Assembly (NCBI GenBank): GCA_964524185.1 | Contig: CAZGCI010000050.1 | Location: 1 to 28,254, forward strand | From: Thiohalocapsa sp964524185 | Lineage (GTDB): Bacteria; Pseudomonadota; Gammaproteobacteria; Chromatiales; Chromatiaceae | Length of the DNA: 28,254 nucleotides | Direction of reading: 5' to 3' | Part shown: positions 16,957 to 24,300 of the stretch, piece after piece | Numbering within the stretch: position 1 is the first letter of the stretch | Layout: each line of letters opens with the position of its first letter | Notes under the pieces: generated by a model | The model's database searches: none | Seen by the model: the letters and a program-made list of their open reading frames with translations, nothing else | Told to the model about the DNA's origin: nothing | Position numbers and translations under genes: made by a program

Positions 16957-17011
16957 GGGCGATCTCCGGCGGTTGGGGCTGTGGCGCAGGCGTAGCCGAT
17001 GTGCCGGCTAT

Positions 17012-17830
17012 TCATAAGGTCTCGATGCGCACCTGATAGACACCACCAATGACGACGAGCTCGTCCTCGCCCTTGAGCATGCCGGGCAGCAGCCCGTTGT
17101 AGAAGCACACCTTGGGCAGTGGCACCTCAGCGGTGAGGATGTAATCGCCGAACTCGTCGGCGCGCTCTCGCTCGCTCGTGAAGCTGTTGAGATTGTTCAG
17201 CAACACGCGGCACCAGCCGTCGCCACCGCGCTCGAGCACCTCGTGCTCGTCGATGCGATTACTGCCCCGATGCAGCGTTAGGTGCGTCTCCTCGGGGTGC
17301 TGGCGGGTCAGCTCATACTGACAATAGGTGTAGAGCAGATCGAGCTGCGCCTCCAGCGCATTGGTGGCGTAGAGGCCGTGGCTGCCGGCGACGAGGTACT
17401 GGTAATAGGCGTCACTGTCGCGTCCGTCCAGCGGCCCCGCATGGTGGCGCGCGAGGAGACCGAAACGGGTCTCCACCCAGTGCTTCAGCACCGCACCTTC
17501 GCGGCCGTCCGAGTCGAAGGACCAGCCACGGACCATACGCAGGTAATTGGCGTTGCGTCGCGACTTGCGCACGCGCCCAGGAGACAGCCCCGCCTGCTCG
17601 AGATCGTCCAGACAAAAGTGCGCGGCCATGTAGTCCACGAATAGGGCCGCCCGCTCGCGGTGGTCGCCGATGGGCGCCAGCAGGGTGAACAGGTCCTGGT
17701 GGAAAGCTCGCACGCCGTCTAGCTCCAGCGGCACCGGATGCGACTGATAGGTGAGCCCGCCCAAGATCACCGCCGGCAGATTGCAGCGATTGATGGGCAG
17801 GCGGGCGTGGCTGGGCAGCGTTGTTGTCAT
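17012..17830 (-). CDS. draT: NAD+--dinitrogen-reductase ADP-ribosyltransferase
   Basis: A 272-residue DraT, the normal length. It transfers ADP-ribose from NAD+ to Arg101 of the Fe protein NifH and so shuts nitrogenase off when ammonium or darkness/energy signals arrive. Family segments: INRCNLPAVI near the start, SGLSPGRVRKSRRNANYLRM-like middle, and the ADP-ribosyltransferase core TLHRGSN (Arg188), NSFTSERERADEFG (Ser216-Ser219) and the acidic GEDELVVIGG (254-263). I chose ATG 17830; the open frame extends to a TTG at 17866, which would run through the NifA site. It is divergent from nifH and shares its control region. No draG lies next to it; hisE follows 55 bases downstream. Confidence 0.95.
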   Translation of the reverse strand: MTTTLPSHARLPINRCNLPAVILGGLTYQSHPVPLELDGVRAFHQDLFTLLAPIGDHRERAALFVDYMAAHFCLDDLEQAGLSPGRVRKSRRNANYLRMVRGWSFDSDGREGAVLKHWVETRFGLLARHHAGPLDGRDSDAYYQYLVAGSHGLYATNALEAQLDLLYTYCQYELTRQHPEETHLTLHRGSNRIDEHEVLERGGDGWCRVLLNNLNSFTSERERADEFGDYILTAEVPLPKVCFYNGLLPGMLKGEDELVVIGGVYQVRIETL

Positions 17831-17849
17831 CGTTGTCGGAATACGCGCA

Positions 17850-17865
17850 TGTTGCCAGACCCACA
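17850..17865. promoter_or_regulatory. NifA upstream activator sequence
   Basis: Exact TGT-N10-ACA (TGTTGCCAGACCCACA), the NifA binding consensus, about 100 bases upstream of the nifH -24 element, a normal distance. It is also only 20 bases upstream of the draT ATG. A near match TGT-N10-ACC follows at 17879-17894. Confidence 0.85.
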
Positions 17866-17881
17866 AAGCTTGCGGCTTTGT
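17863..17881. repeat. Perfect 7-base inverted repeat in the draT/nifH control region
   Basis: The arms ACAAAGC (17863-17869) and GCTTTGT (17875-17881) flank a five-base TTGCG loop. The left arm overlaps the last three bases of the NifA site. It could be a protein operator or, if transcribed, a stem-loop in the draT leader. Confidence 0.6.
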
Positions 17882-17932
17882 CGGCTATGCGACCATGCAA
17901 CCAGACGGGCAGAGACTCTTATAAGCTTTTTA

Positions 17933-17945
17933 GATCAGTATCTTA
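17933..17945 (+). promoter_or_regulatory. Probable IHF binding site
   Basis: GATCAGTATCTTA matches the IHF consensus WATCAR-N4-TTR at all but the first base. It lies between the NifA site and the -24/-12 promoter and follows an A/T-rich stretch (TTATAAGCTTTTTAG), as expected for DNA bending that brings NifA to sigma-54 polymerase. Confidence 0.6.
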
Positions 17946-17962
17946 GACGGCGGCCGCGTGCT

Positions 17963-17979
17963 TGGCACGCCCCCTGCTT
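17963..17979 (+). promoter_or_regulatory. Sigma-54 (RpoN) promoter of nifH
   Basis: TTGGCACGCCCCCTGCTT has GG at 17964-17965 and GC at 17976-17977 with exactly ten bases between, the -24/-12 signature. Transcription should begin near 17989, giving a leader of about 56 bases. Confidence 0.9.
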
Positions 17980-18007
17980 ACTCACCCGTGAACGCAACTT
18001 CATCCAC

Positions 18008-18024
18008 CGCCCCAAAGCGGGGCG
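18008..18024 (+). promoter_or_regulatory. Stem-loop in the nifH leader
   Basis: CGCCCC (18008-18013) pairs with GGGGCG (18019-18024) around an AAAGC loop. It sits within the predicted leader, just before the GGGAG ribosome site, and may protect the 5' end of the nifH message. Confidence 0.5.
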
Positions 18025-18044
18025 AACCAACGGGAGAAAGACCC

Positions 18045-18926
18045 ATGGCACTACGTCAATGCGCCGTCTACGGCAAGGGCGGAATCGGCAAGTCCACCAC
18101 CACGCAAAACCTCGTCGCCGGCCTCGCTGAGCTCGGTAAGAAGGTCATGATCGTCGGCTGTGATCCCAAGGCCGACTCGACCCGCCTGATTCTCCATGCC
18201 AAGGCCCAGGATACCATCATGCAGATGGCCGCCGAAGCCGGCAGCGTCGAGGATTTGGAACTCGAAGATGTGCTGCAGACCGGCTATGGCGGCATCAAGT
18301 GCGTCGAGTCCGGTGGTCCGGAGCCGGGTGTCGGCTGCGCTGGCCGCGGCGTCATCACCGCCATCAACTTCCTCGAGGAAGAAGGCGCCTACGACGAGGA
18401 GCTCGACTTCGTCTTCTACGACGTCCTCGGTGACGTGGTCTGCGGCGGCTTTGCCATGCCGATTCGCGAGAACAAGGCGCAGGAGATCTACATCGTCGTT
18501 TCCGGCGAGATGATGGCCATGTTTGCGGCCAACAATATCGCCAAGGGCATCGTCAAGTACGCCAGCTCCGGCAGCGTGCGCCTCGCCGGCCTCATCTGCA
18601 ACAGCCGCAATACCGCCCGCGAGGACGAGCTGATCATGGAGCTCGCGCGCCAGCTCGGCACCACGATGATCCACTTCGTACCGCGCGATAACGTGGTGCA
18701 GCGCGCCGAGATCCGTCGCATGACGGTGATCGAATACGAGCCCAGCGCCGCACAGGCCGAAGAATACCGCACCCTGGCGCGCAAGATGATCGACAACACC
18801 AACTTCGTGATCCCAACGCCGATCACGATGGAAGAGCTCGAGGCGCTCTTGATGGACTTCGGCCTGATGGAAGAAGAGGACGAGAGCATCGTCGGTAAGT
18901 CAGCGGCCGAGGAAGTCGCCGCCTAA
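18045..18926 (+). CDS. nifH: Nitrogenase iron protein (dinitrogenase reductase)
   Basis: A 293-residue protein. NifH is the ATP-driven dimer that passes electrons to NifDK and also serves in cofactor assembly. The P-loop GKGGIGKST is at 10-18; the cluster cysteines are Cys98 (GVGCAGRG) and Cys133 (DVVCGGF), which bridge one [4Fe-4S] between two subunits. Arg101, the DraT target, is present. GGGAG lies upstream of ATG 18045; the open frame extends to 17958 but would start upstream of the promoter. It is the first gene of the operon, followed after about 150 bases by nifD. The C-terminal tail VGKSAAEEVAA is typical of gammaproteobacterial NifH. Confidence 0.99.
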   Translation: MALRQCAVYGKGGIGKSTTTQNLVAGLAELGKKVMIVGCDPKADSTRLILHAKAQDTIMQMAAEAGSVEDLELEDVLQTGYGGIKCVESGGPEPGVGCAGRGVITAINFLEEEGAYDEELDFVFYDVLGDVVCGGFAMPIRENKAQEIYIVVSGEMMAMFAANNIAKGIVKYASSGSVRLAGLICNSRNTAREDELIMELARQLGTTMIHFVPRDNVVQRAEIRRMTVIEYEPSAAQAEEYRTLARKMIDNTNFVIPTPITMEELEALLMDFGLMEEEDESIVGKSAAEEVAA

Positions 18927-18973
18927 GCACCGCCCCGAACGCAGACGAACGGCCTCGCGCCCCGTCTGATGCG

Positions 18974-19005
18974 CCCCCTCAGCATCGCATGCCGACATGA
19001 GGGGG
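18974..19005 (+). promoter_or_regulatory. Stem-loop between nifH and nifD
   Basis: CCCCCTCA (18974-18981) and TGAGGGGG (18998-19005) are exact inverted repeats with a 16-base loop. A stable stem after nifH could stabilise a nifH-only message or partly end transcription, giving the excess of NifH over NifDK that diazotrophs need. There is no T-run. Confidence 0.6.
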
Positions 19006-19074
19006 ACCCAGATCCATGCTTCAACGCGCACCGATCCGCAGATTGGCGGCGGCGCCGATGAGAGGACAGCCGAC

Positions 19075-20562
19075 ATGGCAGCAATGACCCGCGAAGAAAC
19101 CCAAGCCCTCATCCAGGAGGTGCTTGAGGTCTATCCTGAGAAGGCGAAGAAAGACCGCGCCAAGCATCTGGCCGTCAACGACCAGAGCGTGGAGCAGTCC
19201 AAGCAGTGCATCACCTCCAACCGTAAGTCCCAGCCCGGTGTCATGACCATCCGCGGCTGCGCCTACGCCGGCTCGAAGGGCGTGGTCTGGGGCCCGATCA
19301 AAGACATGATCCACATTTCCCACGGCCCGGTTGGCTGCGGACAATACTCCCGCGCCGGTCGTCGCAACTACTACACCGGCTGGACCGGCGTGAACACCTT
19401 CGGCACCATGAACTTCACCTCCGACTTCCAGGAGAAGGACATCGTCTTCGGTGGCGACAAGAAGTTGGACAAGATCCTCGATGAGATCAATCAGCTGTTT
19501 CCGCTGGCCAAGGGCGTCTCGGTGCAGTCCGAATGCCCCATCGGCCTGATCGGTGACGACATCGAGGCAGTGTCGAAGAAGAAGACCAAGGAGCTTAACA
19601 AGCCGGTGATCGCCGTGCGTTGCGAGGGCTTCCGCGGTGTCTCCCAGTCCCTGGGCCACCATATCGCCAATGACTCCATTCGCGATCATGTCCTGCCCAA
19701 CCGCGACAACGACACCTCGTTCGAGACCACGCCCTATGACGTCGCCATCATCGGCGATTACAACATCGGCGGCGACGCTTGGTCCTCGCGCATCCTGCTC
19801 GAAGAGATGGGCCTGCGTGTCGTGGCCCAATGGTCCGGTGACGGCACCCTAAGCGAGATGGAGCTGACGCCCAAGGTCAAGCTCAACCTCATCCACTGCT
19901 ACCGGTCCATGAACTATGTGAGCCGGCACATGGAAGAGAAGTACGGCATCCCGTGGATGGAGTACAACCTCTTTGGTCCGACCAAGATCGCCGAGAGCCT
20001 GCGCGCCATCGCCGAGCGCTTCGACGACAAGATCAAGGAAGGTGCCGAGCGCGTCATCGCCAAGTATCAGGCCCAATATGATGCCGTCATCGCCAAGTAT
20101 CGGCCGCGTCTCGAAGGCAAGCGCGTCATGCTCTACGTTGGCGGCCTGCGTCCGCGCCACATCATCGGCGCCTATGAAGACTTGGGTATGGAAGTCGTTG
20201 GTACCGGCTACGAGTTCGCCCACAACGACGACTATGACCGCACCATCAAGGAAATGGGCAACGCGACCCTGCTCTATGATGACGTCACCGGCTACGAGTT
20301 TGAGGAATTCGTCAAGCGCGTCAAGCCGGATCTCATCGGCTCCGGCATCAAGGAGAAGTACATCTTCCAGAAGATGGGCGTGCCCTTCCGACAGATGCAC
20401 TCCTGGGACTACTCCGGTCCGTACCACGGCTACGACGGCTTCGCTATCTTTGCCCGCGACATGGACATGACCATCAACAACCCCTGCTGGAAGAGCATGC
20501 AGGCACCCTGGCTGAAGTCGGCCTCCGACGACGCCGCGGCGCCGATGGCAGCCAGCGCCTAA
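19075..20562 (+). CDS. nifD: Nitrogenase molybdenum-iron protein alpha chain
   Basis: A 495-residue protein holding the FeMo-cofactor, where N2 is reduced. With the ATG at 19075 the key residues fall exactly on the Azotobacter numbers: P-cluster ligands Cys62, Cys88 and Cys154, FeMo-co ligands Cys275 (NLIHCYRSMN) and His442 (MHSWDYSGPYHG), and the active-site pair Gln191/His195. This agreement, plus GAGAGGA upstream, fixes the start, although the frame is open to 18997. It is a molybdenum-type NifD, not Vnf or Anf: length and residues match, and no delta-subunit gene follows. It is separated from nifK by an inverted-repeat element. Confidence 0.99.
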   Translation: MAAMTREETQALIQEVLEVYPEKAKKDRAKHLAVNDQSVEQSKQCITSNRKSQPGVMTIRGCAYAGSKGVVWGPIKDMIHISHGPVGCGQYSRAGRRNYYTGWTGVNTFGTMNFTSDFQEKDIVFGGDKKLDKILDEINQLFPLAKGVSVQSECPIGLIGDDIEAVSKKKTKELNKPVIAVRCEGFRGVSQSLGHHIANDSIRDHVLPNRDNDTSFETTPYDVAIIGDYNIGGDAWSSRILLEEMGLRVVAQWSGDGTLSEMELTPKVKLNLIHCYRSMNYVSRHMEEKYGIPWMEYNLFGPTKIAESLRAIAERFDDKIKEGAERVIAKYQAQYDAVIAKYRPRLEGKRVMLYVGGLRPRHIIGAYEDLGMEVVGTGYEFAHNDDYDRTIKEMGNATLLYDDVTGYEFEEFVKRVKPDLIGSGIKEKYIFQKMGVPFRQMHSWDYSGPYHGYDGFAIFARDMDMTINNPCWKSMQAPWLKSASDDAAAPMAASA

Positions 20563-20566
20563 ATCA

Positions 20567-20660
20567 GGGGCTAGGGACTAGGGGTTGGGGTCTAGTCGGC
20601 TGAAACCTCACCGCCGCACTGAAACCCGCACCTAGTTCCAAGCACCCAGCACCTAGCAAC
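20567..20660. repeat. CTAG-containing imperfect inverted repeat between nifD and nifK
   Basis: The left arm (20567-20595, starting GGGGCTAGGGACTAGGGG) and the right arm (20632-20660, ending CACCTAGCAAC) are 29 bases each and pair at about 19 of 29 positions. CTAG, normally rare in bacterial DNA, occurs five times in the 94 bases, at about 20570, 20577, 20592, 20632 and 20652. The element begins four bases after the nifD stop and fills most of the nifD-nifK gap. It resembles the element after nifK. Confidence 0.65.
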
Positions 20661-20710
20661 TTCTTCGATGCCGTTGTCCGCATATGAGCGGCGCGGCAGG
20701 AGCATCTGTC

Positions 20711-22282
20711 ATGAGCCAGACCGTCGACAAAATCAAGCCGAGCTATCCGCTCTTCGGTGAAGAGGAGTACCGAGCCAGCATCGGCCTCAAGCAGGACGGC
20801 GTGGAAGAACGCCCGGACCAGGCCACGCTCGACGAAACCTTTGCGTGGACCACCACCAAGGAATACCAGGATCTCAACTTCGCGCGCACCGCGCTCACGG
20901 TCAACCCGGCCAAGGCCTGCCAGCCGCTCGGCGCTGTGCTCTGCGCATTGGGCTTCGAGAAGACCCTGCCCTATGTGCATGGCTCCCAGGGCTGCGTCGC
21001 CTACTTCCGCACCTACTTCAACCGCCACTTCAAGGAGCCCATCGCCTGCGTGTCCGACTCCATGACGGAGGACGCGGCGGTCTTCGGCGGCCAGAAGAAC
21101 ATGTTCGACGGCCTCGAGAACGCCAAGGCGCTGTACAAGCCGGAGATGATCGCGGTCTCGACGACCTGCATGGCCGAGGTCATCGGTGATGACCTCAACG
21201 CCTTCATTGGCAATTCCAAGAAGGAAGGTCACATCCCGGCCGAGTTCCCGACGCCCTTCGCGCACACCCCGAGCTTCGTCGGCAGCCACACCACCGGCTG
21301 GGACAACATGTTCGAGGGCATTCAGCGCTACTTCACGCTGAATCATATGGAGGACAAGCAAGTCGGCTCCAACGGCAAGATCAACCTGGTGCCTGGCTTC
21401 GAGACCTACCTTGGCAACTATCGGGTGCTGCATCGCATGATGCAGGAGATGGGTGTCGGCTATTCACTGCTGTGCGACCCCTCCGAGGTGCTGGACACCC
21501 CCTCCGACGGCGAGTACCGCATGTACGACGGCGGCACCTCCCTGGAGGAGATGAAGGATGCGCCAAACGCCATCGACACCCTGTTGCTGCAGCCCTGGCA
21601 GTTGCCGAAGACCAAGAAGTTCGTCGACACCGTCTGGCATCAGCCGGCCTCGGCCATCAACATCCCGATGGGTTTGGAGTGGACCGACGACTTCCTGATG
21701 AAGGTCTCGGAGCTGACCGGCAAGGAGATCCCGGCGAGCCTCGCCAAGGAGCGCGGCCGCCTCATGGACATGATCCAGGACAGCCACCAGTGGCTGCACG
21801 GAAAGAGCTTTGCGCTGTATGGCGATGCCGACTTCGTCATGGGACTGACCAAGTTCCTGCTGGAACTGGGTGCCGAGCCCAAGCACGTCCTTTGCCACCA
21901 CGCCAATAAGCGTTGGAAGAAGGCCATGGAAAAGATGCTAGCAGACTCCCCCTTCGGCCAGAGCGCCGAGGTCCACCTCAGCAAGGACCTGTGGCACCTG
22001 CGCTCACTGTGCTTCACCGATAAGCCGGACTTCCTGATTGGCAACAGCTACGGCAAGTTCATCCAGCGCGACACGCTGAAGAAGGGCAAGGAGTTCGAGG
22101 TGCCGCTGATCCGGCTCGGCTTCCCGATCTTCGATCGCCATCACCTGCATCGCATGACCACGTTGGGTTATGAAGGCGCCATGTACATGGTCACGACCCT
22201 GGTGAATGCCGTACTGGAGCGCCTGGACGAGGAAACGCGCGAGATGGGCGTAACCGACTACGGCTACGACCTGGTTCGTTAA
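20711..22282 (+). CDS. nifK: Nitrogenase molybdenum-iron protein beta chain
   Basis: A 523-residue protein forming the alpha2-beta2 tetramer with NifD and sharing the P-cluster. With ATG 20711 the beta-side ligands are Cys70 (NPAKACQPLG), Cys95 (GSQGCVAYFR) and Cys153 (STTCMAEVIGDD), matching the usual numbering. The ribosome site GGAG lies eight to nine bases upstream; the longer open frame from 20684 is not supported. C-terminal segments GNSYGKFIQRDT and PLIRLGFPIFDRHHLHR are also characteristic. It is followed by a hairpin element and nifT. Confidence 0.99.
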   Translation: MSQTVDKIKPSYPLFGEEEYRASIGLKQDGVEERPDQATLDETFAWTTTKEYQDLNFARTALTVNPAKACQPLGAVLCALGFEKTLPYVHGSQGCVAYFRTYFNRHFKEPIACVSDSMTEDAAVFGGQKNMFDGLENAKALYKPEMIAVSTTCMAEVIGDDLNAFIGNSKKEGHIPAEFPTPFAHTPSFVGSHTTGWDNMFEGIQRYFTLNHMEDKQVGSNGKINLVPGFETYLGNYRVLHRMMQEMGVGYSLLCDPSEVLDTPSDGEYRMYDGGTSLEEMKDAPNAIDTLLLQPWQLPKTKKFVDTVWHQPASAINIPMGLEWTDDFLMKVSELTGKEIPASLAKERGRLMDMIQDSHQWLHGKSFALYGDADFVMGLTKFLLELGAEPKHVLCHHANKRWKKAMEKMLADSPFGQSAEVHLSKDLWHLRSLCFTDKPDFLIGNSYGKFIQRDTLKKGKEFEVPLIRLGFPIFDRHHLHRMTTLGYEGAMYMVTTLVNAVLERLDEETREMGVTDYGYDLVR

Positions 22283-22294
22283 GAGGATGCAGTC

Positions 22295-22343
22295 GCTGGG
22301 GGCTAGGGAGCTGGGTATTCGTGCTCAGCACCGAGCCCCCGGC
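22295..22343. repeat. Strong hairpin element between nifK and nifT
   Basis: The left arm GCTGGGGGCTAGGGAGCTG (22295-22313) pairs with CAGCACCGAGCCCCCGGC (22326-22343) around a 12-base loop, with only two small interruptions and one G-T pair. Like the nifD-nifK element it has a GGGGCTAGGG left arm, so both may belong to one repeat family. It could end or slow transcription, or protect the nifHDK message. Confidence 0.65.
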
Positions 22344-22364
22344 TTCTGACACATGGAGCCCCCG

Positions 22365-22583
22365 ATGCCCAATGTAATGATCAGACAAAACGACGCCGGC
22401 AGACTGCTCTTCTATGTGGCCAAAAAGGACATGGAAGAGACCATCGCCAGCGTGGAGACCGACACCGCTGAGGCCTGGGGCGGCGCCGTTGAGCTCACCG
22501 ACGGCTCGCGCTGGTACATCGACCCCATCAGTCCGCCGCCCAGCTTTCCGACCACCCTCAGATTCAAACGCGCTGAGGACTGA
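22365..22583 (+). CDS. nifT: NifT/FixU family protein
   Basis: A 72-residue protein of unknown biochemical role, almost always placed just after nifK. Visible family features are the start MPNVMIRQNDAGRLLFYVAK, the central WGGAVELTDGSRWYIDP, and the end TLRFKR. I chose ATG 22365, with GGAG six bases upstream; ATG 22353 would add four residues and overlap that ribosome site. Loss of nifT generally has little effect on nitrogen fixation in other bacteria. Confidence 0.93.
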   Translation: MPNVMIRQNDAGRLLFYVAKKDMEETIASVETDTAEAWGGAVELTDGSRWYIDPISPPPSFPTTLRFKRAED

Positions 22584-22632
22584 CAGCAGCACTTTGCCGC
22601 CAATCCGACGCCACGCACACAGGAGACCAGTC

Positions 22633-22821
22633 ATGGCCCTGCAAATCATCCGCGACCTCTGCACCGCCTGCGGCGACTGCGAGTCCGTTTGCCCGACCGA
22701 TAGCATTAGCCCCTTCAAGGGCGTTTACAAAATCGACGCCGCCACCTGCACCGAGTGCGACGACGCCGACCCACAGTGCCTCGACGTGTGCATGGAAGAC
22801 GACTGCATCGTCCCGGCCTGA
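22633..22821 (+). CDS. 2[4Fe-4S] ferredoxin of the nif cluster
   Basis: A 62-residue low-potential ferredoxin starting MALQIIRDLC. Cluster motifs: C10-x2-C13-x2-C16-x3-C20 (CTACGDCESVCP), then C39-x2-C42-x6-C49-x3-C53 and an extra Cys58. The stretched second motif with a few residues between the second and third cysteine is the Allochromatium/FdxN type. It likely gives electrons to NifH or to cofactor-assembly enzymes. AGGAG is seven bases before the ATG. The spacing of about 50 bases after nifT suggests the same transcript. Confidence 0.93.
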   Translation: MALQIIRDLCTACGDCESVCPTDSISPFKGVYKIDAATCTECDDADPQCLDVCMEDDCIVPA

Positions 22822-22936
22822 GATAGACCCGTCACCGATACGTTTTCGGCCGCGATGCACGCCCCTCGCACCCGATCGCTGCGTGACGACGGCTCGCCAT
22901 AGTGCCCGCTATGACGCGTCGTTGTGCCGTGCGCTC

Positions 22937-22953
22937 GGGCACGAGCAACGCAC
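22937..22953 (+). promoter_or_regulatory. Possible sigma-54 promoter upstream of nafY
   Basis: CGGGCACGAGCAACGCACC has GG at 22938-22939 and GC at 22950-22951 separated by ten bases, with a good GGCACG -24 half and a weaker ACGC -12 half. It lies about 90 bases before nafY in a 220-base gap. No TGT-N10-ACA site was found nearby, so it may be chance. Confidence 0.35.
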
Positions 22954-23042
22954 CTCGCTGGCCCGAAAACCCACGCGCAACGGGTACAACAGGCCAAGGG
23001 ATGGCGGCCACACGACGAACCAGCGCCAACGCAGGCCCCAAC

Positions 23043-23762
23043 ATGACCCAACCAGCCCGTTCTGCCCTCTCCGACGACATTGCGCTGCGCATCGGCCTCG
23101 CGGCCCGAGCGCTGCCCGACACCGACCCCGCTCGCTTACTGTCGGTGTTGGCCGACGCGGTGGGCCTGCCGCCGAGCGCCGCCGGGTTGGATAGTCTGAC
23201 GGTGAAACAGCTCAAGGCTGCCGCCAACGGCGAGCTCGCCGAGATCGATGCGGACAGTCTCAAAGCGGCACTGGCGTTGCTCAAGGGCCAGGGCCCCGCC
23301 GTGGAGCCGCCACCGCCCGTCGAACCGCCGCTGACCAAGGCAGAAGCCCCCGGCGGGCGCATTCGCGTAGCGTGCGCCTCCAACGGCGGTGAGCTGCTCG
23401 ACGGCCATTTCGGCTCCTGCCGGCGCTTTCTCGTCTACGAGGTAGCCGCAGGTGCGCACCGGTTGGTGGAGGCTCGCGACATTGATGACAGCGCAGCCCC
23501 CGACGACAAGAATGCTCACCGCGCCGAGCTGATTCAGGACTGCCAGGTGCTGTTCGTCGCCAGCATCGGCGGCCCCGCCGCGGCAAAGGTCGTCAAGGCC
23601 GACATCCACCCAGTGAAGTTTCCGCAGGGCGGCAACGCCCGTGAGCAGGTGACCGTGCTCGCCGAGCTGCTCGCCCACAAGCCGCCGCCCTGGCTCGCCA
23701 AGCTCATGGGCCACGGCACCGACGAGCGGGTGCGCTTCGAGCGTGACACCGAGGACGCCTGA
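23043..23762 (+). CDS. nafY: NafY/NifX-type nitrogenase cofactor-binding protein
   Basis: A 239-residue two-domain protein. Residues 1-85 form the helical domain found in NafY (SDDIALRIGLAARALPDTDP and DSLTVKQLKAAANGELAEID), a sterile-alpha-motif-like fold that binds apo-NifDK. A Pro-rich linker follows. The C-terminal half is the NifX/NafY/NifB-C cofactor-binding domain: IRVACASNGGELLDGHFGSC with the conserved DGHFG, then CQVLFVASIGGPAAAKVV. It would hold FeMo-cofactor or stabilise apo-dinitrogenase before insertion. I chose ATG 23043; the open frame starts at 22902 but the upstream part is not family-like. An alternative name would be nifX-like; the N-terminal domain favours NafY. Confidence 0.88.
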   Translation: MTQPARSALSDDIALRIGLAARALPDTDPARLLSVLADAVGLPPSAAGLDSLTVKQLKAAANGELAEIDADSLKAALALLKGQGPAVEPPPPVEPPLTKAEAPGGRIRVACASNGGELLDGHFGSCRRFLVYEVAAGAHRLVEARDIDDSAAPDDKNAHRAELIQDCQVLFVASIGGPAAAKVVKADIHPVKFPQGGNAREQVTVLAELLAHKPPPWLAKLMGHGTDERVRFERDTEDA

Positions 23763-23904
23763 ACACAGGCGCTGGCCGCCACTCGCACGCAGTGCGGCAT
23801 ACCCCGCTTAGGGGCTCATTCCGCGATCGCTTCAGCGCTCCCGCGCTGCCACAACGCCCCCCGGCGCTTCTATAGGGCGTCCATCAGGCTGGCTGAGGCC
23901 ATAG

Positions 23905-24180
23905 ATGATCACCGACGCTTTCCTCGACCAAGTCACGACCATCATTACCCGCGCCGGGCTCACGGCGGGATCGGTCGCCGCGCTACGCGAGGCCTTCCCG
24001 GACGTCCACTTCACGCATTGCCTGGATGACGACATCGGGGCCGGCATCGACCCCTTTCGCGAGGCCAATGGCTTCAATCTCTATCTCATCACCGGCGCGG
24101 AACACTGCATCTCCTTCACCCACAGCCAGGAAGGCGCCACCGGGCTGGTGCTCGCGGAGGTCACCGACGACGAATCTTAA
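23905..24180 (+). CDS. Small nif-associated protein (DUF6129-like)
   Basis: A 91-residue soluble protein starting MITDAFLDQVTTIITRAGLT. It matches my recollection of a small family (DUF6129) that sits near nafY in gammaproteobacterial nif clusters: an N-terminal helix pair, then FPDVHFTHCLDDDIGAG, GFNLYLITGAEHCISFT and the end GLVLAEVTDDE. Two conserved-looking cysteines (CLDDD and HCISF) and acidic residues could bind metal, which is speculation. GAGG lies upstream of the ATG at about seven bases. It is 142 bases after nafY, same strand, and is the last nif gene here. Function unknown. Confidence 0.75.
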   Translation: MITDAFLDQVTTIITRAGLTAGSVAALREAFPDVHFTHCLDDDIGAGIDPFREANGFNLYLITGAEHCISFTHSQEGATGLVLAEVTDDES

Positions 24181-24246
24181 CCCGAGCCCGCACAGCCCAT
24201 CGGGCCTCCTTCCGTCGGCACTGACCCCCATCGGCATCAAGCCGTA

Positions 24247-24261
24247 CGCCGAAGGTCGGCG
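24247..24261. terminator. Small GC hairpin between convergent genes
   Basis: CGCCGA (24247-24252) and TCGGCG (24256-24261) pair perfectly around an AGG loop, between the end of the nif block and the end of lhr. It may act as a terminator for either direction, but no T-run follows. Confidence 0.35.
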
Positions 24262-24300
24262 CTGAACCCGACAACCGCGGCTTCGGACACACCCGCGCGG

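Noticed and set aside
17831..17866. Longer DraT starting at TTG 17866
   Set aside because: It would place the coding start inside the NifA site and add residues not typical of DraT.
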